DNA of 64,000 nt from Chitinophaga sp. LS1 (GCF_034274695.1 NZ_CP128362.1:6698501-6762500), one strand, 5' to 3'; shown: positions 17,461 to 25,761, numbered from the stretch's first letter. Notes: generated by a model not told the origin, from the sequence alone. Numbers and translations are program-made.

Positions 17461-17531
17461 ATATCATGCATGAATTCTCAAAGAATGATCCCTGGCCTTA
17501 CTGTAAGCCGCATGTGGAGTGTGCATCATAA
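17395..17531 (+). repeat. 71-bp tandem duplication of the toxin gene's 3' end
   Basis: TGTAAGCCGCATGTGGAGTG occurs at 17431 and again 71 bases later, each followed by a short tail and a stop codon (TAG at 17458-17460, TAA at 17529-17531). The more diverged upstream part (AGAATGAGCC versus AGAATGATCC) also aligns. The last residues of the deaminase-like tail, CKPHVECAS, are thus encoded twice, each time with a stop. Confidence 0.85.
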
Positions 17532-17549
17532 AACAAGTAATCAATATAA

Positions 17550-18116
17550 ATGGCATTACCTTATTCAGCATACAAAAAGAAAATTCAACCTGAGCTGGCG
17601 AAACTATCACCTGAGCAATTACTCTTCGTCGGTGTATGGACTGCCGAGTACCTGGACAGGCAGTACGGCCCTTGTTTAGATGGCGATGGGCATGCCAGAG
17701 CACATGAAGTATTGCAGGATGCGATTGGATTTTTATGGAATGGCATAGACGATCCTTCAACTATAACAGAAGCAGATTTGAAGAAGCAATTAAGGCATGT
17801 GCGGTATATTGATATTGACGACCTGGATTTTGCCAAGCCAAAAGATTGTGGGATCCTGAAGTTGATGGAAGCAGTGGAAAGTACCCTCAGCTATGCAAAG
17901 GAAAAGAAACCGGATGCGATATTGACTACCGCCTGGTTCCCGATGGATGTACTGAATGCTGTAAAGGATAGTGAGTTTGTAATGAAAGAAACGCCACCGA
18001 AGTATAAACTGGATGATCCGTTTTTTGCGGAGGAGTTGGAATCGCAGACAAAACTGTTTGCGCACCTGCAGGAAGGAAAAAATCTCACAAGTAAAGACAA
18101 AACTATTTTCCGATGA
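17550..18116 (+). CDS. Putative immunity protein for the Rhs toxin (weak DUF416-like resemblance)
   Basis: 188 residues, soluble, acidic, mostly helical. It begins MALPYSAYKKKIQPELAKLSP and contains LLFVGVWTAEYLDRQYG, FLWNGIDDP and ILKLMEAVESTLSYA. Overall shape resembles DUF416/YjaG proteins, but I cannot confirm family membership. Two points suggest an immunity role: it sits directly after a toxin remnant, and it is followed with a 4-base overlap by a paralogue with the same layout. If the toxin is dead, the gene may persist as defence against neighbours' toxins (inference). Confidence 0.6.
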   Translation: MALPYSAYKKKIQPELAKLSPEQLLFVGVWTAEYLDRQYGPCLDGDGHARAHEVLQDAIGFLWNGIDDPSTITEADLKKQLRHVRYIDIDDLDFAKPKDCGILKLMEAVESTLSYAKEKKPDAILTTAWFPMDVLNAVKDSEFVMKETPPKYKLDDPFFAEELESQTKLFAHLQEGKNLTSKDKTIFR

Positions 18117-18685
18117 TGGAACAATTGACCTTTTCTTCTTTTGATAAAACACTCAAAGAAAACTTTACCAATCTCCCATTTGAACAATGCCTGTTTTTTG
18201 GTGTGTGGAATGCAGAGTACCTGTATCACAAATATGCCAATCACCTGCTGGAACTGGAAGATGAAGAAGGTTATGAAATCCTCACCGACGCCCTCGCCTA
18301 CCTGTGGGATGCTGTAGACAAAACAGCGAATATAGAAGAAGAGGAAGTAGACAACCAGATCCTGCGCCTGCATGATATTAGTTTAGACCAGCTGGACCAG
18401 GACGAAGCCAAAGGTATCGGCGTCGTGAAACTGATGGAATGCCTGGAAAGTGGGTTGGTATATATAGAAGAAAAGAACTACGAATTTATCGCAGCCTGTG
18501 CTTACTTCCCACTGGATGTAGCAGATGTGATCATGACAAATGAATTGGGACTGGATACCAATGATCCCAATAAACATATTCATCATCCGCTGATGCAGGT
18601 GGAGTTTGAAGCGGAACTGAAAATGATGGAATATTTACAGATCTATAGGGATGTAAGCAGTAAGGAAAAAAACTTATTCAGGTAG
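18113..18685 (+). CDS. Paralogue of the preceding putative immunity protein
   Basis: 190 residues (ATG at 18113 or 18116), overlapping the stop of its neighbour. The two share the pattern LPFEQCLFFGVWNAEYLYHKYA, ALAYLWDAVD, DQLDQDEAKGIGVVKLMECLESGLVY, ACAYFPLDVADVI and the ending KEKNLFR versus SKDKTIFR. The sequence identity is modest, so the duplication is old. Very acidic. Role as for the preceding gene: an immunity function is inferred from position only. Confidence 0.6.
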   Translation: MMEQLTFSSFDKTLKENFTNLPFEQCLFFGVWNAEYLYHKYANHLLELEDEEGYEILTDALAYLWDAVDKTANIEEEEVDNQILRLHDISLDQLDQDEAKGIGVVKLMECLESGLVYIEEKNYEFIAACAYFPLDVADVIMTNELGLDTNDPNKHIHHPLMQVEFEAELKMMEYLQIYRDVSSKEKNLFR

Positions 18686-18707
18686 CACCTGATTACCTGA
18701 GCCAGGA

Positions 18708-18745
18708 AACAGGTTGTATTATCAATACGATCCAGCCTGTTTTTT
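18708..18745 (+). terminator. Weak terminator between convergent genes
   Basis: AACAGG / CCTGTT stem with a long loop, followed by TTTTTTC; it overlaps the 3' end of the HxlR gene. Confidence 0.4.
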
Positions 18746-19120
18746 CTTCTCTTTTTCATCTTCATACCGCTTCCTGTTACCCAGGATGGTCTCCAAATGT
18801 TCCTGTCCCCAGTGCAGCAGATTATTAATAGGCGGAATCAGGCTCTTCCCCAGTTCTGTCAATTCGTATTCTACTCTTGGCGGTATTTCAGGATAAAACT
18901 CCCTCGAAATCAATCCATCTGCCTCCAAAGAGCGAAGCGTAACTGTGAGCATTTTCTGTGAAATATCTTCAATACTGGTGGCGATCTCGCTAAACCGCAT
19001 CTTTCCTTTGTGAGACAGCAGTTCTACTACCAGGATGGACCATTTATCACCGAACCGATCCAGCACATGTCTTATCGGACAAAAAGCCGGCTTAAATTTC
19101 TCAGAATTATTTTCAACCAT
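18722..19120 (-). CDS. HxlR-family transcriptional regulator
   Basis: 132 residues. Winged-helix HxlR domain with the signature CPIRHVLDRFGDKWSILVVELL (Cys at the N-terminus, possible redox sensor), MRFSEIATSIEDISQKMLTVTLRSLEADGLI as the recognition region, and PPRVEYELTELGKSL in the wing. HxlR proteins usually control adjacent oxidoreductase or stress genes. It is divergent from a small open frame and the YceI genes. A TTACC-N4-GGTAA palindrome lies about 25 bases upstream of its start. Confidence 0.9.
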   Translation of the reverse strand: MVENNSEKFKPAFCPIRHVLDRFGDKWSILVVELLSHKGKMRFSEIATSIEDISQKMLTVTLRSLEADGLISREFYPEIPPRVEYELTELGKSLIPPINNLLHWGQEHLETILGNRKRYEDEKEKKKQAGSY

Positions 19121-19144
19121 AACCCGCTGATTTTCAATATTAGT

Positions 19145-19158
19145 TACCGTTTGGTAAG
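19145..19158. promoter_or_regulatory. Candidate HxlR operator
   Basis: Inverted repeat TTACC-GTTT-GGTAA in the divergent region upstream of the HxlR gene. Position and symmetry fit an autoregulatory site. Confidence 0.45.
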
Positions 19159-19335
19159 TTGGTAGCTGGCAGGTGCCTTCTTTGTTAGAAGTTACACACC
19201 ATTTACCTTTGGCTCTCCAAAAGAGAGTGACTCTCTTTTCTATGTAAAAGTAGGATAAATTATCTAATAAATAGTAATAAGGATTTGTGGAATTAGTTCA
19301 AGATAGGCCACCACAAAGGATTTATATTAAAATAT

Positions 19336-19464
19336 ATGTTGAAACACATTTTGTTTAAAAAAGTATATATCTTCGGTCCCGAATCGCCTGGCACAAATAG
19401 TACTTTAAAAGCGGTCAAAAGGACTGCTCAGAAGCAGAAACAATTCTATCATTCGGTTTATTAG
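19336..19464 (+). CDS. Small open frame (42 codons) whose end seeds a repeat array
   Basis: ATG at 19336, TAG at 19462. It begins MLKHILFKKVYIFGPESPG and is basic. No family was recognised. The main reason to record it is that its last 20 codons (KRTAQKQKQFYHSVY plus stop) are repeated four more times immediately downstream with a 60-bp period, the same arrangement seen after accepted genes in this window. Coding status is uncertain. Confidence 0.3.
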   Translation: MLKHILFKKVYIFGPESPGTNSTLKAVKRTAQKQKQFYHSVY

Positions 19465-19712
19465 ATGAAAGGGGTCGTTAAAACACTGCTCAGGAACAAA
19501 CAGAACTATCATTCAGTTTAATAGATGATAGCGGTCGTTAAAACACTGCTCAGGAACAAACAGAACTATCATTCGGTTTAATAGATGATAGCGGTCGTTA
19601 AAACACTGCTCAGGAACAAACAGAACTATCATTCGGTTTAATAGATGATAGGGGTCGTTAAAACACTGCTCAGGAACAAACAGAACTATCATTCGGTTTA
19701 ATAGATGATAGC
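19413..19712 (+). repeat. Five-copy 60-bp tandem repeat with a micro-ORF in each later unit
   Basis: Units begin with GGTC at 19413, 19473, 19533, 19593 and 19653; the last four are nearly identical and the first is diverged. In one frame, units read ATG, seventeen more codons, TAA-TAG; the repeated peptide is MIAVVKTLLRNKQNYHSV (MKG at its start in the first one). Each unit also holds a CTATCAT / ATGATAG inverted repeat with a 12-base loop. The array fills much of the region between the HxlR and YceI genes; no unique spacers are present. Confidence 0.9.
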
Positions 19713-19795
19713 GGTCCTAAAAAGACCAATATTATGAACATAGAACAATAAATTTCATTTTTAAAATAAAAGCAATCCAAAAAACACCAGCTAAC

Positions 19796-20368
19796 ATGAA
19801 AAAAATCTCAATCGTTGCATCAGCACTGTTATTATCTGCAACTGCATTCGCTCAAAACACCTGGACTGTAGACAAAGCGCACAGCAGACTGGGTTACGGC
19901 GTTACCCACCTCGGTATCTCTGAAAGCGAAGGTAACTTCAAATCTTACGAAGCTAAGATCACTGCTACTAAAGCAGATTTTTCTGACGCGGTGATCGAAG
20001 TGACTGCAGACGTTAACAGCATCAACACTGACAACGAAATGCGCGACAAGCACGTGAAGAGCCCAGATTTCTTCGACGCTGAGAAATTCGGTACCCTGAC
20101 TTTTAAGAGCACTTCTATCAAGAAAGCAAGCGGTAAGACTTTCAAAGTAACCGGCGACCTGACCCTGCACGGTGTAACTAAACCAGTAACCCTGGATCTG
20201 ACCATCAATGGTACTACTACTAACCCAATGAGCAAAAAAGAAGAAGTAGGTATCAAAGTAACCGGTACTTTCAAACGTACTGATTTCGGTATTGGCGCTT
20301 CTATGCCAACTCAGATGCTGAGCGACGAAGTTGTACTGAAAGCTAACGGCGAATTCGTAAAAGAATAG
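19796..20368 (+). CDS. YceI-family periplasmic protein
   Basis: 190 residues with a signal peptide (about 1-19, ending TAFAQN). The mature part is a YceI lipocalin-like barrel: TWTVDKAHSRLGYGVTHLGI, EITADVNSINTDNEMRDKHVKSPDFFD, FKVTGDLTLHGVTKPVTL and the C-terminal FKRTDFGIG. YceI proteins bind isoprenoid-type lipids in the periplasm and are often induced by stress or base. A second YceI paralogue follows 8 bases later, so they form an operon. Confidence 0.92.
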   Translation: MKKISIVASALLLSATAFAQNTWTVDKAHSRLGYGVTHLGISESEGNFKSYEAKITATKADFSDAVIEVTADVNSINTDNEMRDKHVKSPDFFDAEKFGTLTFKSTSIKKASGKTFKVTGDLTLHGVTKPVTLDLTINGTTTNPMSKKEEVGIKVTGTFKRTDFGIGASMPTQMLSDEVVLKANGEFVKE

Positions 20369-20376
20369 GTTAAACA

Positions 20377-20916
20377 ATGGCAATGAAAAGATTAATCATA
20401 TTTTCAGGAACACTGCTGCTGGCGGCAGCAGTGTTTGCCTTTAATATCGTATCTCCCCTGTGGAAAATCACTGAAAAGTACAATGTTGCTTTTAGCAGCA
20501 ATGAAGTAGGTGGTATTTTCAAAAGCTTTAAAGGCACTATCAATTTTGACGAGGCGAATCTGGCAGTTTCTAACTTTGATGTAACTGTAGATGTGGCTTC
20601 TATCCAGACTGGTAATGCATTGCAGAACAAGCATGCAAAGAGCGATGAGTGGTTTGATGCAGCGAAGTTCCCTGTGATCCACTATGTATCAAAGAAAATC
20701 GTGAAAGCGGGTGCAGGTTACCAGGTAACCGGCGATCTGGAGATCCATGGTGTGAAAAAGGAATTTACCATTCCTTTCAATTTCGTGAGAAAAGGAAACG
20801 CAGCTACCTTTAATGGTACCTTTAATGTAAACAGAAATGATTTCCATATTGGTAAACCAGGTGGAGATGTTGCTGACGTCATTAAAGTAGAGCTGGCAGT
20901 GCCTGTTACGAAGTAA
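20377..20916 (+). CDS. YceI-family periplasmic protein (second copy)
   Basis: 179 residues with an N-terminal hydrophobic signal (MAMKRLIIFSGTLLLAAAVFAF). Same fold as its neighbour: WKITEKYNVAFSSNEVGGIFKSF, TVDVASIQTGNALQNKHAKSDEWFD, YQVTGDLEIHGVKKEFTIPF, FNVNRNDFHIG. Starts 8 bases after the first YceI gene and is followed 16 bases later by a small membrane protein gene, giving a three-gene unit that ends in a strong terminator. Function is lipid or isoprenoid binding by analogy. Confidence 0.9.
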   Translation: MAMKRLIIFSGTLLLAAAVFAFNIVSPLWKITEKYNVAFSSNEVGGIFKSFKGTINFDEANLAVSNFDVTVDVASIQTGNALQNKHAKSDEWFDAAKFPVIHYVSKKIVKAGAGYQVTGDLEIHGVKKEFTIPFNFVRKGNAATFNGTFNVNRNDFHIGKPGGDVADVIKVELAVPVTK

Positions 20917-20932
20917 TTTTTAAATTGAATTT

Positions 20933-21325
20933 ATGCTGAAGAAATTATTAATATTAGCGGTAGTTTCAGGTATACTGGCAGCAGTGGCGTGTTTGGTGTA
21001 TCAAAAGGTGTATACAGAGTCACTGGGTGACGGGTTTATGAATATCGTTTCCCTGCAAAAGATATTTGCTGCCTGCATAGGTGCGAATATAGTGGCAGCA
21101 ATTGGGTATTTTTTACTGAGCAAGGTGCTGAAAGGTCATACAGAAGCGGTGTTTAATATTTTATTTGCAGTGATAACAATTGCAACCATTGTGTATCCGA
21201 TCGGGTATAAACTACCTTTGGATGTTGAGATGCCGGAATTGTTTCCGGGATTGGCGATTCCAATGCACTTTTTCCCTGTGTTGGGATGGATGACGTTGAA
21301 GCCATTATTTGCTAAGAATATTTAA
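20933..21325 (+). CDS. Small four-helix membrane protein of unknown function
   Basis: 130 residues with four predicted membrane helices (about 3-22, 42-62, 74-92, 105-123). No family was recognised with confidence; the length and layout recall small DoxX-like or DUF6069-like proteins. It is the last gene of the YceI operon, so a role with lipid-binding YceI proteins in envelope stress is possible (inference). Its stop codon abuts the terminator stem. Confidence 0.75.
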   Translation: MLKKLLILAVVSGILAAVACLVYQKVYTESLGDGFMNIVSLQKIFAACIGANIVAAIGYFLLSKVLKGHTEAVFNILFAVITIATIVYPIGYKLPLDVEMPELFPGLAIPMHFFPVLGWMTLKPLFAKNI

Positions 21326-21366
21326 ATTAAATCCGCCCCCCGGAATTGGAGGGGCGGATTTAATTT
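21324..21366. terminator. Bidirectional terminator overlapping both stop codons
   Basis: Sixteen-base stem AAATTAAATCCGCCCC / GGGGCGGATTTAATTT with an 11-base loop. The stop codons of the small membrane protein (21323-21325) and of the acyl-CoA dehydrogenase (21365-21367) lie at the two feet of the stem. Confidence 0.92.
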
Positions 21367-22714
21367 ATACAAAGGCGCTGAAGCCGGTTATGGCTCTGCC
21401 TACTATTAATGAGTTGATTTCTTTTGTTCCTTCATAAGAATAGATAGCCTCCGCATCTGCTACAAAGCGGGCTACATTATATTCCAACAGTATACCGTTC
21501 CCTCCCATTACTTCTCTTGCCCTGCTCACAATATCTCTGGTACGAAGCGAACAGAATACCTTTGCGATAGATGCATGTTCATCATCCAGTAATCCCTGAT
21601 CCTGTAACTGAGATAATCTGAATGTCATGGTCTGCATGGCCGTGAGGTTCGAGAGCATTTCTACGAGATGATTTTGTATTAACTGGAAACTGGCGATTGG
21701 TTTGCCGAATTGTTTACGCTGACGGGTATAGGTCAGGGCATTTTCATAGGCTCCTCTGGCACAGCCTACGGCTAACCAGGCTACGCCTGCTCTTGTCATT
21801 TGCAGTACCCTGGCAGTATCTTTAAAGGAGTTTGCATGAGCGAGTCGATCGCTTTCGGCAACTTCGCAGTCCTGTAAGGTGATGATACCATTTTGTACAA
21901 TGCGGAGGGCCATTTTATCATGCATCTTCTCTACACTGAAACCGGGTGTACCTTTACGTAAGAGGAATCCTTTTACCTGGTTATCATCCACATCTCTTGC
22001 CCATATGACCAATACATCGGCAAAGGTGGCATTGCCAATCCATTTCTTCTGACCATTTAAGACCCACTTGTCTCCTACCCTTTTTGCCGTGGTGGTCAGG
22101 CCACCGGCGGCACCGGAACCGACTTCGGGTTCTGTGAGGCCAAAGGCGCCGATGATCTTTAATTGCTCCATACCGGGCAGCCATTCTTTCTTTTGTGCTT
22201 CGGAGCCGAGGGCATGAATGGATCCCATGGCCAAACCGTTCTGTACACCAAAGAAGGTGGCAATGGAGCAATCTACCCGTGCCATCTCCATCGCGATGAT
22301 TCCTTCCATTACGAAGGAGTATTCGCCCCTGAAGGTGCCACCGCAAATATTTAATGCTGCGAGTTTGGGTATAATCTCAAAGGGGAATTCAGCTTTGAAC
22401 CAGTATTCGTTTACGATAGGCTGAATTTCCGTTTCCATAAAATGGCGGACTTTCAGTTGTAGGGCACGTTCTTCTTCTGTGAGCATACCGGCAAGGTCGT
22501 AAAAGTCACCGTTTACGGGAGGAAGCTCTTTCTTATGGCCGCTACCGCTGGTGAGCATTTTCATTAATCCAGCTAGCTGCTGGTCATTCATTTTGCCTAC
22601 TGCGGCCATTACTTTTGGCAGGTCCACTTTTTCGGCGATGTGGCCGAGCTGTTGGAAATCAATGTTTTTGAGTAAGTGGAATGCCTGTCTGATGGTAGAA
22701 AATTTCACTGCCAT
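21365..22714 (-). CDS. Acyl-CoA dehydrogenase
   Basis: 449 residues. After a family-specific N-terminal helical extension (about 1-85) come the three acyl-CoA dehydrogenase domains: ITEEERALQLKVRHFMETEI-type start, the FAD/substrate motif FGLTEPEVGSGAAGGL near 190-210, KKWIGNATFADV, and RQKQFGKPIASFQLIQ. The catalytic Glu is in YEGTKEINSLIVGRAITG, the glutaryl-CoA dehydrogenase-like position. It oxidises an acyl-CoA to the enoyl-CoA with FAD. No beta-oxidation genes are adjacent. The extension is longer than in plain glutaryl-CoA dehydrogenases. Confidence 0.9.
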   Translation of the reverse strand: MAVKFSTIRQAFHLLKNIDFQQLGHIAEKVDLPKVMAAVGKMNDQQLAGLMKMLTSGSGHKKELPPVNGDFYDLAGMLTEEERALQLKVRHFMETEIQPIVNEYWFKAEFPFEIIPKLAALNICGGTFRGEYSFVMEGIIAMEMARVDCSIATFFGVQNGLAMGSIHALGSEAQKKEWLPGMEQLKIIGAFGLTEPEVGSGAAGGLTTTAKRVGDKWVLNGQKKWIGNATFADVLVIWARDVDDNQVKGFLLRKGTPGFSVEKMHDKMALRIVQNGIITLQDCEVAESDRLAHANSFKDTARVLQMTRAGVAWLAVGCARGAYENALTYTRQRKQFGKPIASFQLIQNHLVEMLSNLTAMQTMTFRLSQLQDQGLLDDEHASIAKVFCSLRTRDIVSRAREVMGGNGILLEYNVARFVADAEAIYSYEGTKEINSLIVGRAITGFSAFV

Positions 22715-22737
22715 ATGGGGAGGTTTTTTATAAATAT

Positions 22738-22778
22738 AAGAAAATCCTCAGCTAGCTTTTAAAAGCCGGCTGAGGATG
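22738..22778 (-). terminator. Terminator after the 86-residue gene
   Basis: ATCCTCAGC / GCTGAGGAT stem (22744-22777); on the minus strand it is followed by TTTTCTTATATTT. It lies just upstream of the acyl-CoA dehydrogenase start. Confidence 0.75.
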
Positions 22779-22801
22779 GGGCTATCTAAAAAACGGATAG
22801 C

Positions 22802-22900
22802 CTAAACAATTGAAAATAAGAATCTGAGTGAAATTTCGACAACCAGTTTGAACCCCTAACCGGGCAAGCTGATACATTAAACAATTGAAAACAACACCCT
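22802..22900 (-). repeat. 75-bp tandem duplication of the 3' end of the 86-residue gene
   Basis: On the minus strand TTTTCAATTGTTTAA (gene end, 22877) recurs as TTTTCAATTGTTTAG at 22802, a 75-bp period (25 codons, in frame). The bases before it also align over about 48 positions (both copies carry AACTGG). The copy reads LVVEISLRFLFSIV-stop against the gene's LAADVPARVLFSIV-stop. Confidence 0.75.
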
Positions 22901-23137
22901 CGCTGGCACGTCCGCCGCCAGTTGTATGTCCTTAATCTGTTCTTCTATCAATTTTTCAATTTTCTTTTTTCCAAACATACTGTAAGGAAATCGTAACGTG
23001 ATCTTGAATTTAATTGCAGGTTCATCGTCCTGCAACCTGTAACCAAAACGGATGTCTTTAATCTTTTCCTTCCCTATCAAATTGGTAAGGAGCTGAGCAA
23101 TCTCAGATGGATGCTTTAAAGTTGTGAGTTGTTGCAT
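22877..23137 (-). CDS. Conserved-looking 86-residue protein of unknown function
   Basis: Small, soluble, basic protein with alternating helix and strand (TTLKHPSEIAQLLTNLIGKEKIKDIRFGY, FKITLRFPYSMFGKKKIEKLI). No family was recognised. It is monocistronic, has its own terminator, and its 3' end is duplicated once downstream. The regular amphipathic pattern and absence of competing frames support coding. Confidence 0.65.
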   Translation of the reverse strand: MQQLTTLKHPSEIAQLLTNLIGKEKIKDIRFGYRLQDDEPAIKFKITLRFPYSMFGKKKIEKLIEEQIKDIQLAADVPARVLFSIV

Positions 23138-23261
23138 GTCTGGCTAAATTGGGGCGTAACCACGCCTGTTTTTTTCAATAAATACGACGTCTACATTTCA
23201 AAGGGTGGGGATTAGGACTGGGTCTAACGGAAACAATGTGTCAATTTAATCACAAAACCGG

Positions 23262-23269
23262 TACATTTG
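23262..23269 (+). promoter_or_regulatory. Candidate -7 box TACATTTG of the histidine kinase gene
   Basis: Matches TAnnTTTG, about 90 bases before the ATG at 23359. Confidence 0.45.
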
Positions 23270-23358
23270 TGGGGCGATGCACAACACCTACAAAATATAA
23301 TGAACGCAATTGAAAGTTGTATAATAACCTTATCAGGAATTTACCTCGTCAATTTTAG

Positions 23359-24693
23359 ATGAAAATATATTTATTCACCGCGATCGAACAGGCATTTAAA
23401 AAAGAATTTTATCAGCAGATCCGGTCTCAGAATATTCGGGTGACAGGCATTACAGCCAAGATTGTATTGTTTACCACGCTTGTTACCCACATTCTTACGC
23501 TGACGTTGCCGGCGAGTAGTTCCCTGCCTGCGGGACAACAGGTTCAACTGATTATTATACAGCGGTTCCTGCTTATAAGTTCAGCGGTGATTGCTTTGGC
23601 TATCTACCTGATCCGTACTAAACTGTCTTCATTAGAGCAAAACCGATACCATTTCCTGGTCATTCTCTTTGCCTTGTGTTTTATTGGGAGTTGTATGGGA
23701 CTGACTTTCGTATCGCAACACAATCCTAAGAACACAATGACCATGATGCTGATAGGTTTCCTGGTCATAGCCATGGTACAGGTATTTTCATTCAGACAAC
23801 TCATCACCATTTGCCTGGTTACGGGGGCAACCTTTTCCATCTTTTTCCACCTCTTCCAGGTGAACAAGGTGGCGCTGGTGGGGAACATGGTTATATTCTG
23901 GCTCATGATGTGTGCATTTCTTGTAGTTTCCAGACTGTTATATTCTTATCACGCCAATTATTTTATAAAGATAAAAACTATTGAACAGAAAAACGAGGAG
24001 ATTGCGGCTGCTAATAAACTGAAGACAGAAATTCTGGGGATTGTAGCGCATGACCTGCGTAGCCCTATTTCGGGCATTCGTTCTGTACTGCACCTGATGC
24101 AGGAGTACCCCTTTACCCCTGAGCAGGAGAATAAATACCTGGCCTGGATCAGCGAGGCCTGCACTACTGCGGACCAGATTATTGAGGAACTGCTCTCAGC
24201 GGCAAGGCAATCAGATGAAAACAAACTACAAACTAATTATATTTCCCTGAATGACTGGCTGGTGAATGTGCGTGACAACTGGCAACAACAAGTCAGGCAC
24301 CAACAGCGGGTATTGCTGGAGTTGCCTCAGGGAGAGATAAAAGCACATATTCATACCGGCAAACTACAGCGGGTGGTAGATAACCTGCTACACAATGCAA
24401 TGAAGTTTACACCTGATGGAGGGGATATAACCCTTGGCATGCGGCCGCATCGTGGAGGCGTGCGGATCTCTGTGGCAGATACAGGTATAGGTATCCCGGA
24501 GGAGATGCTACCTAATATCTTCGACCGGTTTACTTCAGCCAGGCGTAAGGGCCTTCATCATGAACCTTCCACCGGGCTGGGGTTGCATATCTGCAAGCAG
24601 CTGGTGCAGCAACACGGTGGTAATATCTACGTTTCATCACAAGAGAATAAAGGTACTATCTTTAATATCGACCTGCCTTTTACAGTGTTATAA
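23359..24693 (+). CDS. Membrane histidine kinase
   Basis: 444 residues. N-terminal membrane domain with about six helices (about 35-200), then a HisKA domain with the phosphoacceptor His in GIVAHDLRSPISGIRS (about 225-240), and a HATPase domain with DNLLHNAMKFTPDGG (N box), VADTGIGIPEEM (G1), FDRFTSAR (F box) and STGLGLHICKQLV (G2). The sensor part resembles 6TM/MASE-like input domains, so it senses a membrane-borne or redox signal (inference). No response regulator is adjacent, making it an orphan kinase. Confidence 0.92.
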   Translation: MKIYLFTAIEQAFKKEFYQQIRSQNIRVTGITAKIVLFTTLVTHILTLTLPASSSLPAGQQVQLIIIQRFLLISSAVIALAIYLIRTKLSSLEQNRYHFLVILFALCFIGSCMGLTFVSQHNPKNTMTMMLIGFLVIAMVQVFSFRQLITICLVTGATFSIFFHLFQVNKVALVGNMVIFWLMMCAFLVVSRLLYSYHANYFIKIKTIEQKNEEIAAANKLKTEILGIVAHDLRSPISGIRSVLHLMQEYPFTPEQENKYLAWISEACTTADQIIEELLSAARQSDENKLQTNYISLNDWLVNVRDNWQQQVRHQQRVLLELPQGEIKAHIHTGKLQRVVDNLLHNAMKFTPDGGDITLGMRPHRGGVRISVADTGIGIPEEMLPNIFDRFTSARRKGLHHEPSTGLGLHICKQLVQQHGGNIYVSSQENKGTIFNIDLPFTVL

Positions 24694-24714
24694 AGTGTTG
24701 TTGTTAACATAGAC

Positions 24715-24790
24715 CTTAGTTACCCCGTGGATAAGGTTCCGCCTTTAAACACTACACACTGCTGTAAGCTCATGGATAAGATGTGGCGCC
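24715..24790 (-). repeat. Possible 45-bp duplication of the end of the 87-residue gene
   Basis: CTTATCCA at the gene's 3' end recurs 45 bases downstream on the minus strand within a GGCG-rich context. Only about half of the surrounding positions match and the stop is not kept at the same place, so this is tentative. Confidence 0.35.
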
Positions 24791-25033
24791 ATTTCCACGG
24801 TCTTCCACATGTACCACCTCCAAAATGCGCGTTGCAATTGCATTAACCAGTTGCGGATCTGCTGCATAATCTGGATTTGGCTGTAAATCTCCGTTTACCT
24901 GCAGTAAATAATCGATGGAATGTTCGTCATCCAGCACTGCTTTGTAGTGCTCGATTCCTCTTGATTCATGAGGCATAACCACTACAATGTAGTTGCTACC
25001 TTTCAGGTCAAAGTCTAAGGTAAAATCTTTCAT
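24770..25033 (-). CDS. Small acidic protein of unknown function
   Basis: 87 residues, predicted soluble, acidic: it opens MKDFTLDFDLKGSNYIVVVMP and has the central strand-rich motif RGIEHYKAVLDDEHSIDYLLQVNGD. No family recognised. Monocistronic, converging with the histidine kinase gene. Moderate support from protein-like composition and a good start context. Confidence 0.6.
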   Translation of the reverse strand: MKDFTLDFDLKGSNYIVVVMPHESRGIEHYKAVLDDEHSIDYLLQVNGDLQPNPDYAADPQLVNAIATRILEVVHVEDRGNGATSYP

Positions 25034-25176
25034 ATGGCATCACTTTTAAAATGCAATACGCAAAATTGTCCATACAGCGTAATAGGTGATAGTTGTAGAT
25101 TGTCTGCTGTTTTTTTTTTGCGTAACCTAAATATAACAAAATTAAGGCCACGGAGTTGCAGAAAATCTATAAGTGA

Positions 25177-25722
25177 TTAGTCTTCTTTCCCTCCTTTTTC
25201 TCCTGTGAACCAATGTTCTTTTTGTTTAAAGAGCACATTAAAGGTGGTCAGTGAGCCGTATATGCGGGTAATGTATTGTTGCATATTAACTTTGTCTTCG
25301 TCGGAGAGCAGTTTGTGGCTATTTATTTGTTGCTCGAGTACACGGAGACGATCTCTTACCATCACGATTTTATGAAAAAATACTTCTATGGGTATTTCTT
25401 TTGGTTTCAACGAAGCATCCTTTGGTTGAAGAAGGAGATTGCCACCTTCCCACCTGTCGCCAAGCGGGATGATCTCGTTAGGTTCGCCCCAGAGACGGAG
25501 GATCTTTAATAAAGAAGTTTCGACGGCGGAGGTAGTTTCCACTTCGATAGATTGGTTTTCTATGTGGAGGATTTCGAAAAGCGGATCAGTTTTATCTACT
25601 TCGATGACACCCTGGTCCATAAAGGTAACTACGTATTGTGCGTATTTGACCCCGATAATGACACCCGGGCCGTGTTTAGCGTGTTGTACTCTCGAACCTT
25701 TGCCGGCGATTAATTCTTCCAT
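25177..25722 (-). CDS. Protein with N-terminal RNA-polymerase-binding/UvrD-tail-like SH3 segment; function unknown
   Basis: 181 residues. The N-terminus ELIAGKGSRVQHAKHGPGVIIGV followed by VVTFMDQGVIEV resembles the small SH3/Tudor-like segment at the C-terminus of UvrD/PcrA helicases or CarD-like proteins (FGxGxV type). The rest is helical (about 60-175) with charged repeats and no catalytic motif. Cytoplasmic. A protein of this form is common in Bacteroidota genomes but, as far as I know, has no assigned role; nucleic-acid or RNA polymerase contact is an inference from the N-terminus. Confidence 0.65.
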   Translation of the reverse strand: MEELIAGKGSRVQHAKHGPGVIIGVKYAQYVVTFMDQGVIEVDKTDPLFEILHIENQSIEVETTSAVETSLLKILRLWGEPNEIIPLGDRWEGGNLLLQPKDASLKPKEIPIEVFFHKIVMVRDRLRVLEQQINSHKLLSDEDKVNMQQYITRIYGSLTTFNVLFKQKEHWFTGEKGGKED

Positions 25723-25761
25723 GCTGTGTTGGTTTTTTACAAGGTATTGAAAAAGCGTAAG

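Noticed and set aside
19413-19712. CRISPR array
   Set aside because: The 60-bp units follow one another without unique spacers, and no cas gene is near.
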